Source: CAKSXP01 sp964539115 (GTDB lineage Bacteria; Bacillota; Clostridia; Oscillospirales; Oscillospiraceae). Taken from it: 64,000 bases of DNA. Positions 1 to 9,239 of the stretch are shown here, in pieces. The stretch's first letter is position 1; each line of letters starts with the position of its first letter. The position numbers and the translations under genes were made by a program. The DNA is taken from NCBI GenBank assembly GCA_964539115.1, contig CAZIHY010000001.1, positions 28,876-92,875 of the forward strand. Direction: 5' to 3'. The notes beneath the pieces were generated by a model that was not told the DNA's origin, did not search any database, and saw nothing but the letters and a program-made list of their open reading frames with translations.

Positions 1-1656
1 GCGGGTGCGGACGCGGGTTGCCAGCAGGGACTGGTGGGCGTCGCGCATGGTGGTGTCTGTTATAAGAAGCTTCTTCTGGCCAAGGACCCAGTCGCGCACG
101 GCTTCGGGGCCCTTTTCGTCAAGCAGCTGCTTGAGGCCGGGCCTGGGGCCCTCGCCGGTGACCTTCGGGAAGCGCGGCGTATCGTACATCTTCTTGCCCG
201 CGGAGGGGTCGTTGACGACGATGTTGCCGATGTATTTGAGCATCTTGGTGGCTCTGTCCTTGGGGTCGGGGATATCGAAAAGCTCGGGAGTTTCGTCTAT
301 GAAGCGGGTGTGGCACTGGCCGGCCTTGAAGTCGGGATGGTTGAGGATATTGCTGATGAAGGCCATGTTGGTCTTGACGCCGCGGACACGGGTCTCGCCC
401 AGGGAGCGCAGGCACTTGCGGATGGTGCCCTCAAAGGTGTTGTCCGTGCAGGTGATCTTGACGAGCAGACTGTCGTAGTAGGGGCTGATCTCGCTGCCGG
501 GGTAGGCGTTTCCGCCGTCGAGACGGACGCCGAAGCCGCCGCCGGACTCATAAGCGGTGATCTTGCCGGTGTCGGGGGCGAAGTTGTTTTCAGGGTCCTC
601 AGTCGTGACACGGCACTGAATGGCATAGCCGCGGACGGAAACGTCCTCCTGCTTACCTATGCCGATCATCGGATCGGACAGGGGTTTGCCCTCGGCAATA
701 AGGAGCTGGGAGCGGACGATGTCGACTCCGGTGACCATCTCGGTTACGGTGTGCTCGACCTGGATGCGGGGGTTCATCTCGATGAAGTAGTGGTTGCCGT
801 TGCGGTCAACGAGGAACTCGACGGTACCGGCGCTGACATAGCCGACCTCACGGGCGATCTTGACCGCGTCGGCGCAGAGCTCTTCGCGCTTTTCCTTGGG
901 CAGGGAGAACGCGGGGGTGAACTCAACGACCTTCTGGTAGCGGCGCTGCAGCGAGCAGTCGCGCTCGAAGAGATGGACGATGTTGCCGTAGTTGTCGGCG
1001 AGTATCTGGACTTCGATGTGCTTGGGCTGAACAAGATATTTTTCGATGAAGATGTCGCTGCTGCCGAAGGCCTTTTCAGCCTCGGAGCGGACAAGCGGGA
1101 AGTTGGCGAGGACCTCTGCCTCGGTGTCGCAGCGGCGCATACCGCGTCCGCCGCCGCCGGCAGCGGCTTTAAGGATGACAGGGAAACCGAAATCCTTTGC
1201 CATCTGGAGAGCCTCCTCTGCGCTCTTGAGCGGCTCAAGGCAGCCGGGAATAGTGGGAACGCCGCAGCGCTTTGCGATGTCCTTTGCGTTGAGCTTGTCG
1301 CCCATCTGGGCCAGAACGCTGGACGGAGGGCCGACAAAGACGATGCCTGCTTCCTCACAGGCGCGGGCAAACTCTGCGTTCTCGGACAGGAAGCCGTAAC
1401 CGGGATGGATGGCGTCCACATTTTTACGCTTGGCAAGGTCGATTATCTCGTCTATGGCGAGATATGCGCCGAGCGGGCTGAGGTTTTCGCCGATAAGGTA
1501 GGACTCGTCTGCCTTGGTGCGGAACTGGGCGTAGATGTCCTCCTTGGAGTAGATCGCAACCGTGCTCAAACCGACGTCATAGCAGGCTCGCAGAACGCGA
1601 ACGGCTATTTCGCCGCGGTTTGCGACCAAAACTTTTTTAATGGTTTTTTCGGGCAT
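1..1656 (-). CDS. pyc: Pyruvate carboxylase, N-terminal part (runs off left edge)
   Basis: This protein carboxylates pyruvate to oxaloacetate in the cytosol using ATP, bicarbonate and biotin. The 552 visible residues begin MPEKTIKKVLVANRGEIAVR, the classic start of a biotin carboxylase domain. The ATP-grasp loop AAAGGGGRGMRR and the catalytic stretch FIEMNPRIQVEHTVTE follow. After the biotin carboxylase domain (about residues 1-460) the chain continues into DTTMRDAHQSLLATRVRT at the window edge. That is the start of the carboxyltransferase domain of pyruvate carboxylase and excludes a stand-alone acetyl-CoA biotin carboxylase. The ATG at 1656 has an AGGTGG ribosome site 5-10 bases upstream. 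The C-terminal carboxyltransferase and biotin domains lie outside the window. The gene is divergent from the cation ATPase at 2160. Confidence 0.95.
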   Translation of the reverse strand, partial: MPEKTIKKVLVANRGEIAVRVLRACYDVGLSTVAIYSKEDIYAQFRTKADESYLIGENLSPLGAYLAIDEIIDLAKRKNVDAIHPGYGFLSENAEFARACEEAGIVFVGPPSSVLAQMGDKLNAKDIAKRCGVPTIPGCLEPLKSAEEALQMAKDFGFPVILKAAAGGGGRGMRRCDTEAEVLANFPLVRSEAEKAFGSSDIFIEKYLVQPKHIEVQILADNYGNIVHLFERDCSLQRRYQKVVEFTPAFSLPKEKREELCADAVKIAREVGYVSAGTVEFLVDRNGNHYFIEMNPRIQVEHTVTEMVTGVDIVRSQLLIAEGKPLSDPMIGIGKQEDVSVRGYAIQCRVTTEDPENNFAPDTGKITAYESGGGFGVRLDGGNAYPGSEISPYYDSLLVKITCTDNTFEGTIRKCLRSLGETRVRGVKTNMAFISNILNHPDFKAGQCHTRFIDETPELFDIPDPKDRATKMLKYIGNIVVNDPSAGKKMYDTPRFPKVTGEGPRPGLKQLLDEKGPEAVRDWVLGQKKLLITDTTMRDAHQSLLATRVRTR

Positions 1657-1965
1657 TTGTTTTTCCACCTTATATCAAAAAATTTGCAAGCCGTGATGAT
1701 GCGAATTGCAAAAATGGCCTTGCGTACAGGTTGTATGATACAATTATAACTTACATATAATAAAATCACAAGAATTTTCATCCGTTTTTGACGCTTTTGG
1801 TGAGGCTGCCAAAATGTTGGCGTTCCGGGGGTTATAAAATATCTATTTGTACATTATGATTATTTGGGACGTTATTACCTGTATGATACGTTTCAGCGTA
1901 AAATGACGGAAGATGTGCATAGTTAACGGAGGTGATTTTCCATTTGAAGGCGGCTTTGCCCACTC

Positions 1966-1994
1966 TTGACAGCGGAAAACACCTGTGATATTAT
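1966..1994 (+). promoter_or_regulatory. Sigma-A type promoter for the riboswitch/P-type ATPase transcript
   Basis: TTGACA at 1966-1971 and TATTAT at 1989-1994 are separated by 17 bases. Transcription would start near 2001, exactly where the riboswitch aptamer begins. The rest of 1657-1965 shows no gene; it is an AT-rich divergent intergenic region. Confidence 0.75.
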
Positions 1995-2000
1995 ATGAGC

Positions 2001-2137
2001 TGACCCCTGTGAGGGAGTAGTCAGCCGCCTTCGGCGGTTTCCAAGTCAACAATCATGTTCGGCCGGTATGGCCGTCCTGGCTTGCATTAAATGACCAGAC
2101 TCACGGATAGGCTGATGTCTATCCGTGAGTTTTTTGT
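2001..2137 (+). ncRNA. yybP-ykoY manganese riboswitch with overlapping terminator
   Basis: The conserved GGGAGTAG (2013-2020), a GCCGCC-TTCG-GGCGGT stem, GTCAACA (2045-2051) and a closing GACC (2093-2096) match the yybP-ykoY family, known to sense Mn2+. The closing stem pairs CTGTGAG (2007-2013) with CTCACGG (2100-2106). The same CTCACGG bases form the left arm of a terminator, CTCACGGATAG (2100-2110) with CTATCCGTGAG (2119-2129), followed by a T-run. The two structures exclude each other, so ligand binding should allow read-through into the P-type ATPase. The ON direction is inferred from this pairing. Confidence 0.9.
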
Positions 2138-2159
2138 TACATGAAAAGGAGAATGCAAA

Positions 2160-4787
2160 TTGAATTTTTACCGATCAACGGCTGAGGAAGCGCTCACTGA
2201 GCTTAGCGTCACACAGGAGGGGCTCGACGGCGAAGGGGCGCGGAAGAGGCTGGAACAGAACGGCCCAAACAAGCTGGCTGAGGGAAAAAGTACGCCGCTT
2301 ATCGTGCGGTTTTTCCGGCAGATGGCGGACCCTATGATACTTATACTTATCGCCGCTGCCATCGTGTCCGGAATAACTTCCGTATATGCCGGCGAGAGCT
2401 TTGCCGACGTTGTCATCATCCTTGTCGTCGTCATAATAAACGCCGTTCTCGGCGTCTATCAGGAAAGCAAAGCGGAGAAGGCGATTGAGGCGCTGCAGCA
2501 GATGGCGGCCGCGACCAGCAAAGTTATGCGCGGCGGAAAGGTCTGTGTCATCCGCAGCGAGGATATCGTACCCGGCGATGTGGTCCTGCTGGAGGCCGGC
2601 GACGCCGTACCCGCGGACGGACGTATCATAGAATGCGCTTCCCTCCAGATCGAGGAGGCGGCGCTGACAGGCGAGAGCGTCCCCGTCAACAAAACGGTCG
2701 ATCCGATCGACGGCGGTAATGGCGAGGTCCCGCTCGGCGACCGCAAAAACATGGCGTATATGGGCAGCACCGTTGTCTATGGCCGGGGCGCAATGGTCGT
2801 GACCGGGACCGGCATGAACACTGAGATGGGCAAGATCGCCGACGCTCTGGCGAAGGCGGAGGACGGCCAGACGCCGCTTCAGATAAAGCTCTCTCAACTG
2901 TCCAGAGTGCTGACCTTCCTTGTTCTTGGCATATGCGTTGTTATCTTCGCCGTCGGCGTCCTGCGCGCCGGCGCTCTGAACGGCGGCGTTCTCCTTGACA
3001 CCTTTATGGTCGCAGTCTCGCTCGCCGTCGCCGCGATACCAGAGGGGCTTGCCGCCGTCGTGACTATAGTCCTGTCCATCGGCGTTACAAATATGTCGAA
3101 GCGCAATGCCATAATCCGCCGCCTGACGGCCGTTGAAACTCTGGGCTGTGCGCAGATAATCTGCTCCGACAAGACAGGAACACTGACACAGAACAAGATG
3201 ACTGTTGTGGAAAACAGTTCTGCGGACGAAAAGCTGCTTGCAACGGCAATGGCGCTGTGCTCCGACGCAGAGCTTGACGAAAACGGCGGCGTTACAGGCG
3301 AGCCGACGGAGGCCGCACTCGTCGCATGGGCGAACACGCTGGGACTGCCTAAGACGGAGCTTAAGCAGAGTTATCCGCGCACTGGCGAAGCCCCGTTCGA
3401 CAGTCTTCGCAAGATGATGAGCACTGTGCACCGCTCTGAACAGGGAATTATCCAGTTCACCAAAGGCGCTCCGGACGAGGTCCTGAAGGTCTGTACAAAG
3501 TACCTTGAAAACGGCGAGGAAAAGCCCATGACAGAGGAAAAGCGCGCCGATATACTTGCACAGAACAAGGCCATGGCCGACAAGGCGCTGCGCGTGCTCG
3601 CGGGCGCGTTCCGCAGATGGGACTCCGAACCCGACGGTTACAGCGCGGAAAATCTTGAAAAGGAGCTGTGCTACATCGGCATCGAGGGCATGATAGATCC
3701 CGTGCGCCCTGAGGTCAAGGATGCCATAGCCAAGTGCCGCTCCGCGGGCATACGCCCCATAATGATAACCGGCGACCACATCGACACTGCCACAGCGATA
3801 GCGTTGGAGCTCGGCATACTCGAGCCCGGAGCGAGGGCGGTCACGGGAGCTGAGGTCGGGCGGATGAGCGACGAGGAATTTGAGCGCGTTTTCCGCGATA
3901 TATCCGTTTATGCCCGCGTACAGCCGGAGCATAAGACGCGAATTGTAAACGCCTGGCGCAATGCGGGCTTCGTAACGGCGATGACAGGGGACGGAGTAAA
4001 CGACGCGCCCAGCATCAAATCGGCCGACATAGGCATAGGTATGGGCGTCACCGGCACGGACGTCACAAAGAATGTGGCCGACATGGTGCTTGCCGACGAC
4101 AACTTTGCAACGATAGTCGGAGCTGTAGAAGAGGGTCGCAGGATATATGACAATATCCGCAAGGCGATACAGTTTCTGCTCAGCTCCAACATGAGCGAGG
4201 TGCTGAGCATCTTCGCAGCGACGCTGCTGGGCTTTACGATACTCGAGCCTGTGCACCTGCTTTGGATAAACCTGATAACCGACTGCTTCCCCGCGCTGGC
4301 TCTCGGGGTTGAGAAGGCGGAGGGCGACGTTATGAAACGCGCCCCGCGCGACGCAAAGGCGGGCATTTTTGCCGGCGGTATGGGCGCTGACGTGGCATAC
4401 CAGGGCATAATCGTGGCTATGCTCACGCTCGCAGCATATTTCATCGGCCACTTTATGGAGTCCGGCGTCTGGGAGATCACAAACAGCCACGACGGTACGA
4501 CCATGGCGTTTCTGACCATGAGCTTTGCCGAGATATTCCACAGCTTCAATATGCGCTCGCAGCGCAGCAGCCTGTTTAAGCTCAAGACGATGAACAGGAT
4601 GCTCAACTGCGCGGCCATAGGATCGTTTGTCTGCACGCTGGGCGTTATCGAGGTGCCCTTCCTTGCAAACGCGTTCGGTTTTGCGCAGATCAGCGCGGTC
4701 GAATGCCTGACTGCGATCGGTCTGGGCATCTGCATCGTTCCGATCGTCGAGCTGGTGAAGTTTTTCCAGAGAAAAATGAAGAAATAA
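2160..4787 (+). CDS. P2-type cation-transporting ATPase (Mn2+/Ca2+ exporter candidate)
   Basis: This 875-residue membrane pump uses ATP to move divalent cations. It shows the whole P-type set: TGES in the actuator domain, CSDKTGTLTQNK with the phosphorylated Asp, KGAPDEV in the nucleotide domain, and MTGDGVNDAP at the hinge. The membrane motif PEGL near residue 295 and NLITD in the sixth helix are typical of the P2A (SERCA/PMR1) branch. Transport of Mn2+ rather than Ca2+ is inferred from the Mn-type riboswitch directly upstream. Relatives under the same riboswitch class export manganese. The start is TTG at 2160, nine bases after AAGGAG. It is a single-gene unit ended by a strong hairpin. Confidence 0.93.
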   Translation: MNFYRSTAEEALTELSVTQEGLDGEGARKRLEQNGPNKLAEGKSTPLIVRFFRQMADPMILILIAAAIVSGITSVYAGESFADVVIILVVVIINAVLGVYQESKAEKAIEALQQMAAATSKVMRGGKVCVIRSEDIVPGDVVLLEAGDAVPADGRIIECASLQIEEAALTGESVPVNKTVDPIDGGNGEVPLGDRKNMAYMGSTVVYGRGAMVVTGTGMNTEMGKIADALAKAEDGQTPLQIKLSQLSRVLTFLVLGICVVIFAVGVLRAGALNGGVLLDTFMVAVSLAVAAIPEGLAAVVTIVLSIGVTNMSKRNAIIRRLTAVETLGCAQIICSDKTGTLTQNKMTVVENSSADEKLLATAMALCSDAELDENGGVTGEPTEAALVAWANTLGLPKTELKQSYPRTGEAPFDSLRKMMSTVHRSEQGIIQFTKGAPDEVLKVCTKYLENGEEKPMTEEKRADILAQNKAMADKALRVLAGAFRRWDSEPDGYSAENLEKELCYIGIEGMIDPVRPEVKDAIAKCRSAGIRPIMITGDHIDTATAIALELGILEPGARAVTGAEVGRMSDEEFERVFRDISVYARVQPEHKTRIVNAWRNAGFVTAMTGDGVNDAPSIKSADIGIGMGVTGTDVTKNVADMVLADDNFATIVGAVEEGRRIYDNIRKAIQFLLSSNMSEVLSIFAATLLGFTILEPVHLLWINLITDCFPALALGVEKAEGDVMKRAPRDAKAGIFAGGMGADVAYQGIIVAMLTLAAYFIGHFMESGVWEITNSHDGTTMAFLTMSFAEIFHSFNMRSQRSSLFKLKTMNRMLNCAAIGSFVCTLGVIEVPFLANAFGFAQISAVECLTAIGLGICIVPIVELVKFFQRKMKK

Positions 4788-4796
4788 AGCGGCAAT

Positions 4797-4840
4797 AAAA
4801 AACAGTGTGATACGCTATTGCATATCACACTGTTTTTTAT
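4797..4840. terminator. Terminator hairpin after the cation ATPase
   Basis: ACAGTGTGATA and TATCACACTGT flank a 10-base loop, with A-tracts before and T-tracts after, so it can work in both directions. Confidence 0.85.
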
Positions 4841-4852
4841 TTGTTTTATATG

Positions 4853-4952
4853 NNNNNNNNNNNNNNNNNNNNNNNNNNNNNNNNNNNNNNNNNNNNNNNN
4901 NNNNNNNNNNNNNNNNNNNNNNNNNNNNNNNNNNNNNNNNNNNNNNNNNNNN
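4853..4952. other. Scaffold gap of 100 N
   Basis: A run of exactly 100 N, a placeholder. It probably hides nothing because its two flanks are the same 55 bases. Confidence 0.95.
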
Positions 4953-4996
4953 AAAAACAGTGTGATACGCTATTGCATATCACACTGTTTTTTATT
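4953..4996. terminator. Second copy of the hairpin, serving the solute-binding protein gene
   Basis: This is the same hairpin as at 4797-4840. Read on the minus strand it lies directly after the stop codon of the solute-binding lipoprotein gene. In the real genome one bidirectional hairpin likely serves both convergent genes. Confidence 0.75.
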
Positions 4997-5022
4997 TGTT
5001 TTATATGCGTTCGGCCGGCAGA

Positions 5023-6687
5023 TTATTTGCTGATGAATCTGTCGTAAGCAGCCTGCTTGACCTCAAGGCACTCCTTGTAGCCAAGAGCCTCGCAGGTGGC
5101 GACAAACTCATCCCAAGTGCTGTCGAGATCGGTGTCACCGATTATGACGGCAGGGATATACTGCATGATATAGGTCGCGATGTCTGCGAAGTGAGCGCTG
5201 TAAATGTCAGCCTCTTCGGTGCTCAGCAGAGCATTCGTGGGATAGAGGTAATCGTCCTGAGCCTCGCCCCAGATCTCAAAGGCCTCGAGCTGGGTGTCGT
5301 TGAAAGCATAGCTCTGGCGCTTGATGTAATCTATCAGGAACGGGCCGTCCTGCTTGCTGATGAGCATCATGCACTGGTCGGTCGTGAGGGAATCATCTGC
5401 AAAGACGACGTCGGTGATGTAGACGGGCTCGCCGTTCTCGAGCTCGTAGGTCTCGCCCTCGACGCCCCAGTTGAGGATGTAGTAGCCTTCCTCGCTGTAC
5501 CAGTAGTCGATATATCTGGCGGCAAGCTCCGGATTATCGCATTCGCTGGTGATGCACAGGCCGGTGATCATTTCGTCGTTGTTGTAGTAAGTGATGTGTA
5601 CGGTATCTCCCTCGTTGAGAACGGGGTCATATGCCGCGGAGACGGCGAAGTCCTCATTATCGGAGTACAGGGAAAGCTGGTTGAAGATGCCGACGGGGAC
5701 GGTGTAAGCGCCGAGATCCTGAATGAGGGAGAAATCGGGGAAGAAGTTGCTCTGCTCGGTCATGAAATCGTCATAGAGCAGGCCCTCGGAATACCACTGT
5801 GCCATAAGGGCAAGATATTCCTTCGCGCCGTCCTGAACAGGTCCGAAGCGGACTTCATCGTCTACGACAAAGAAGGGAGCGGCAAGGTTGGTGGTGGTGA
5901 AGATATAGGTGTCAAATGCAGAGGCGAAGTCGTTGTTCTGATAAGCACCGTACATGTTCATCCACAGGGGATATTTAACTCCCAGCTCGACCTTGAAAGC
6001 GGTGAATACGTCATGGTAATCTTCGATGGTGCGCGGGAGATCCATGTTCAGCTCGTCAAGGTAGTCGGTTCTTATGGCCATACCATAGGTAATGGGGTAG
6101 CCGCCGTTGTAAATGGTGCCGAAGGAGGGCATCGTTCCATCATCCAGATAGACGATCCTGTTGAGACCCTCGTTCTCTTCGAGCAGCGCAGTGTAGTTGG
6201 GCATATACTGCAGATAATCGTTGAGGGGGATGATGAAATCATCGGACAGTGCCTGGGCATATCCGCCGGCATAGAAGTTGCCGACAGAGTCGACCATATC
6301 GCACCAGTCGCCGCCGGCGACCATTACGGGATACAGCTCGAGCGCGTTGGTAACGCTGCAAGGCTGTATATTAAGGTGTACGTTGGTTTTCTCCTCCAGA
6401 GTGCGGAAGTATAGAAGATCTTCAGGGTCATCCATTATGTCGCTGAGGGCCTGTGACCACATGAAGAAATAGCTGAGTTCCTCGGTTTCTGCAAGAGGGA
6501 AGTAAGATTCTACGGAGGGCTCGTCGTCATCGTCGGCGGGCTCGTCCGCGGGGTCCTGCGCGGGTGCATTGGTTGCATCGCTGACGGGCTCGTCGGTGGC
6601 GGGCTCATCAGACGGCTGTCCGCATCCGGCGAAGAATGCAAGCACCATGACGAGGACAAGAATCATGCTGAGTATCCTGAGTTTCAT
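5023..6687 (-). CDS. Extracellular solute-binding lipoprotein (family 1-like)
   Basis: A 554-residue lipoprotein that would bind a solute outside the membrane for an ABC importer. The N-terminus MKLRILSMILVLVMVLAFFA is a lipoprotein signal ending in a lipobox with the lipidated Cys in AGCGQ. A Pro/Asp/Glu-rich linker follows, then a bilobed binding fold of the large family 1 (LipO-like) type with many Trp and Tyr residues. The ATG at 6687 has AAGGAG just upstream. No permease or ATPase gene is adjacent, so it is an orphan binding protein or works with a system elsewhere. It lies 34 bases after an unknown gene with which it is probably co-transcribed. The substrate is unknown. Confidence 0.85.
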   Translation of the reverse strand: MKLRILSMILVLVMVLAFFAGCGQPSDEPATDEPVSDATNAPAQDPADEPADDDDEPSVESYFPLAETEELSYFFMWSQALSDIMDDPEDLLYFRTLEEKTNVHLNIQPCSVTNALELYPVMVAGGDWCDMVDSVGNFYAGGYAQALSDDFIIPLNDYLQYMPNYTALLEENEGLNRIVYLDDGTMPSFGTIYNGGYPITYGMAIRTDYLDELNMDLPRTIEDYHDVFTAFKVELGVKYPLWMNMYGAYQNNDFASAFDTYIFTTTNLAAPFFVVDDEVRFGPVQDGAKEYLALMAQWYSEGLLYDDFMTEQSNFFPDFSLIQDLGAYTVPVGIFNQLSLYSDNEDFAVSAAYDPVLNEGDTVHITYYNNDEMITGLCITSECDNPELAARYIDYWYSEEGYYILNWGVEGETYELENGEPVYITDVVFADDSLTTDQCMMLISKQDGPFLIDYIKRQSYAFNDTQLEAFEIWGEAQDDYLYPTNALLSTEEADIYSAHFADIATYIMQYIPAVIIGDTDLDSTWDEFVATCEALGYKECLEVKQAAYDRFISK

Positions 6688-6721
6688 TTTTGCTCCTTTT
6701 CTCTTGGTTAAAATATCGTGA

Positions 6722-7378
6722 CTATTCGCTGATTCTGGGAATAGTGTCACCGAGTTTATAGCCGGAATCTCCGGGGATGGCGCAGTGGTAGACGGGATCG
6801 TCGTGGTCGGAGCAGAAAATGCTCTTGGCCTTCTTTGCGTAGTTGTTGACGGCTACCCACTGCAGGGGATAATGGGAGAGGGAATGCAGGCAGAGTATTT
6901 TGTTATCCGGCAGCTCCGGAAGAGTCAAATTACTCACTGCGTCCTTGACGAGGAAGCCCCAGTCGAGGTCATTATCAATGCCGTAGTCCATGTAGATGAT
7001 ATCGCCGTCTTCCCTGATGCTGTATGTAAACTTCAGAGATTCGTCAGGTTCGCCATACTTGACAGGGTAGACAGGGATGTCTGTGAAGGTGTTATCAGGA
7101 TCGTGGTTCGGAACCTTGAAGAAACACTCGCATTCGGGCTGCAGGGCATCGGCAAAAGCGATGCAGATCCATGAATCAACGTGTCCGAGTATGGATACCT
7201 TTCCACCCTTAGCCGTATAGTTTTCCTTGATATATTCAACGGCTTTGGCTACATCATCGACCTCCCATGTTTGCTGAAGCATGGGTTTAGCGCCGGGGAA
7301 GGGCGGCGTGACTTCCTTTTCCGCTACGCCAACAATACGTCCCAGCTCTGTAAGTTCGAGTTCTACGATTTGTTCCAT
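6722..7378 (-). CDS. Uncharacterised 218-residue soluble protein
   Basis: I do not recognise this protein. It has no signal peptide or membrane segment and looks cytosolic and acidic. Notable stretches are GGKVSILGHVDSWICIAFAD near residue 65 and HSLSHYPLQWVAVNN near residue 165, both with conserved-looking His, Ser and Trp residues. The ATG at 7378 is preceded by a perfect AAAGGAGG. It is the first gene of a two-gene unit with the solute-binding lipoprotein and is divergent from the MaoC-like pair. It may therefore act on the same compound, but that is inference from position only. Confidence 0.65.
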   Translation of the reverse strand: MEQIVELELTELGRIVGVAEKEVTPPFPGAKPMLQQTWEVDDVAKAVEYIKENYTAKGGKVSILGHVDSWICIAFADALQPECECFFKVPNHDPDNTFTDIPVYPVKYGEPDESLKFTYSIREDGDIIYMDYGIDNDLDWGFLVKDAVSNLTLPELPDNKILCLHSLSHYPLQWVAVNNYAKKAKSIFCSDHDDPVYHCAIPGDSGYKLGDTIPRISE

Positions 7379-7510
7379 AACAAACCTCCTTTATGGTAGT
7401 AAATTATATTATAAAGGATATATCTTGTTTTTTTTAGATCTTTATGGAGTGTTTGATTTCAAAATCATGACGAAAAAGTAAAATATATTGCACGCTTTTT
7501 TCAAAAAAGC

Positions 7511-7624
7511 GAAATTAATTTCAAAATATGAAATTCGGCGCGTATATCCGAAATTGTTGCCGGGCATGAGAAAAGCAGGGGGAGATTAAGGCTGTTGACA
7601 TTTATATCTATTTTAACGTACAAT
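7511..7624 (+). promoter_or_regulatory. Promoter of the MaoC-like pair with a nearby palindrome
   Basis: TTGACA at 7595-7600 and TACAAT at 7619-7624 are 18 bases apart and point toward the gene at 7677. Upstream, GAAATTAATTTC (7511-7522) is a perfect 12-base palindrome, and TTTC/GAAA arms recur beside it. This lies between the divergent units and could be an operator shared by them. Confidence 0.6.
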
Positions 7625-7676
7625 TTTTTTGGATTATTGTCTAATAAAATCAATAAATTTAACAGGAGGAAACGCT

Positions 7677-9180
7677 ATGCCTAAGCGTGGAGTGTATAAC
7701 AAATACGAACAGGAAATGCTGGATGACTTTAAAACAGTCGCCGGCAGCCTTGTGGGAGAAATGGAACATCCGAGCCGTTCAGAGGCTACGCTTGAGTCCG
7801 TGATCCGCCATAGCCAGTGGGGCGACCCCTGGAACCCGCTGTGGTCAAACGAGGAGTACGCAAAGAATACAAAGTGGGGCGGTATCATTGCCATGCCTTT
7901 GTACACGGACGAAGCGGATATTTTCTCCTATTTTCCGCATATCGATCCTGCTGGCGGCTTTGTNNNNNNNNNNNNNNNNNNNNNNNNNNNNNNNNNNNNN
8001 NNNNNNNNNNNNNNNNNNNNNNNNNNNNNNNNNNNNNNNNNNNNNNNNNNNNNNNNNNNNNNNTGGCGGCGACTGGACATGCCTGAAGCCTGTCCGTCCC
8101 GGCGACAAATTCCGTGTCGTGCAGCATATGCCGGAGCTTATAGATATTTCCAAGGAAGGCGATGACGAGCTCCGCGCCTTTGGCTTCATCGAGCGAAACG
8201 CGGATGTCTATAATCAGGACGGAGTCCTGCTTTCGAACCATAAGCATATCCTGGACATCATCATCCGTCCGGAGCCGCAGATCCAGCTTGCGGACACCCT
8301 GCCCTTCGAGGATCACAAGTACAGTGACGCCGAGTGGGACTTTATCAATAATATAATCGACAACGAGACTATCCGCGGAGCGGAGACCCGCTATTGGGAG
8401 GACGTGGTCATAGGCGAGGAGCTTGGACCGACGACCATCGGCCCGTCCACGGTCATGGATATGGCTGCCTACTATGCCGCCCATGAGGAGATCCCCATAG
8501 CTCCCACCCGTGTTTTCCGCGACATGGCCCGCAAGGACGGCGGCGGCTCGCTGTTTGTCGACCCCGAGACCAACGTCACCCATTTCGGCGCCTCCTGGCA
8601 TTTTGTGCGTGACATCGCCCGCCTGATGGGCAACCCGAGGCCTTTCCACTTCGGCGACTCCGCCCGTACCCAGATGGTGCGCGTGGCTACCAACTGGATG
8701 GGCGATGACGGCGACGTGCGCGAGGTCAAGTTCCGCCATATAACCCGTACGCCGATCGGCGACTGCCAGGTCGGACATGGCCGCGTTATCGATAAGTTCA
8801 TCGAAAACGGCGAATATTGCGTACTTCTGGACATCTGGCTCGACAACCTGTGCCGCGGCAACGTCACCGAGGCTGCAAAGATCGTTGTTACTCTTCCGAC
8901 CCGCACCGGGAAGCCGGAGGCTCACGAGCGCGGAAAGTACGGCAAGAGAGCTTTCCAGGTCGGCGAATCCGTCCAGATCGGCGAGCATCCCTGCTGGTGG
9001 GAAGGCGGCAACCCGCTCGCCGGCGCTACCGGCAAGGTGGTTCAGCTGTACTACTGGGATGAGGCTTATGCCGAGTTCCCCGAGTACATAGGCGTACAGA
9101 TAGACCCCGCCTCCACAGAGACCAAGCTGGGCATCGGCGACAAGCTCATGTTCCGCGCAGAGCGTCTGCAGCGCCTGTAA
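7677..9180 (+). CDS. MaoC/FAS1-like dehydratase-family protein 1 (interrupted by gap)
   Basis: This is probably a double-hotdog hydratase/dehydratase-like protein acting on a CoA- or carrier-bound acid. The central ETRYWEDVVIGEEL followed by VATNWMGDD resembles the MaoC / FAS1-like dehydratase superfamily. About 70 C-terminal residues form an extra small beta domain. The N-terminal MPKRGVYNKYEQEMLDDF is shared in pattern with the next gene. A 100-N gap falls after PHIDPAGGF. The reading frame differs on its two sides only because the placeholder length is arbitrary, and comparison with the paralogue suggests only about ten residues are missing. The ATG at 7677 follows AGGAGG. The exact substrate and even the catalytic type are uncertain. 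Confidence 0.6.
7964..8063. other. Scaffold gap of 100 N inside a coding region
   Basis: A 100-N placeholder. The paralogue at 9240 has roughly ten more residues at the equivalent point, so the true gap is probably a few tens of bases. Confidence 0.9.
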
Positions 9181-9239
9181 GATCCGACCGGCGCGAAGAC
9201 CCGTCATAAGAATAAAAATTCAGGAAGGGGCGCGAGAAC

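Larger units (their letters stand above)
4798..5007. repeat. Exact 55-base direct repeat flanking a scaffold gap
   Basis: Bases 4798-4852 and 4953-5007 are identical over 55 positions and directly abut the 100-N run on either side. This looks like two contigs sharing a 55-mer overlap that were scaffolded instead of merged. The true genome probably has one copy of this terminator and no gap. Confidence 0.85.

Noticed and set aside
1682..1711. TTGCAA repeats upstream of pyruvate carboxylase as an operator
   Set aside because: The two copies are short self-palindromes in AT-rich DNA with no clear promoter relation.
34..1749. Long plus-strand open frame of 571 codons
   Set aside because: It is the antisense shadow of pyruvate carboxylase. 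The minus strand gives clear conserved motifs and a proper ribosome site.
2175..4541. Long minus-strand open frame opposite the cation ATPase
   Set aside because: Its translation is rich in His, Arg and Tyr with no family pattern, while the plus strand has all P-type motifs. High GC content creates such shadows.
4798..5007. Possible insertion-sequence or CRISPR repeat
   Set aside because: The repeats sit only at the edges of an N run, are a terminator hairpin, and have the fixed length of an assembly overlap.
6722..7378. CRISPR-associated Csx3-like identity for the 218-residue protein
   Set aside because: A short GH.DSW stretch gave the idea, but the length, the neighbours and the lack of any CRISPR array do not support it.
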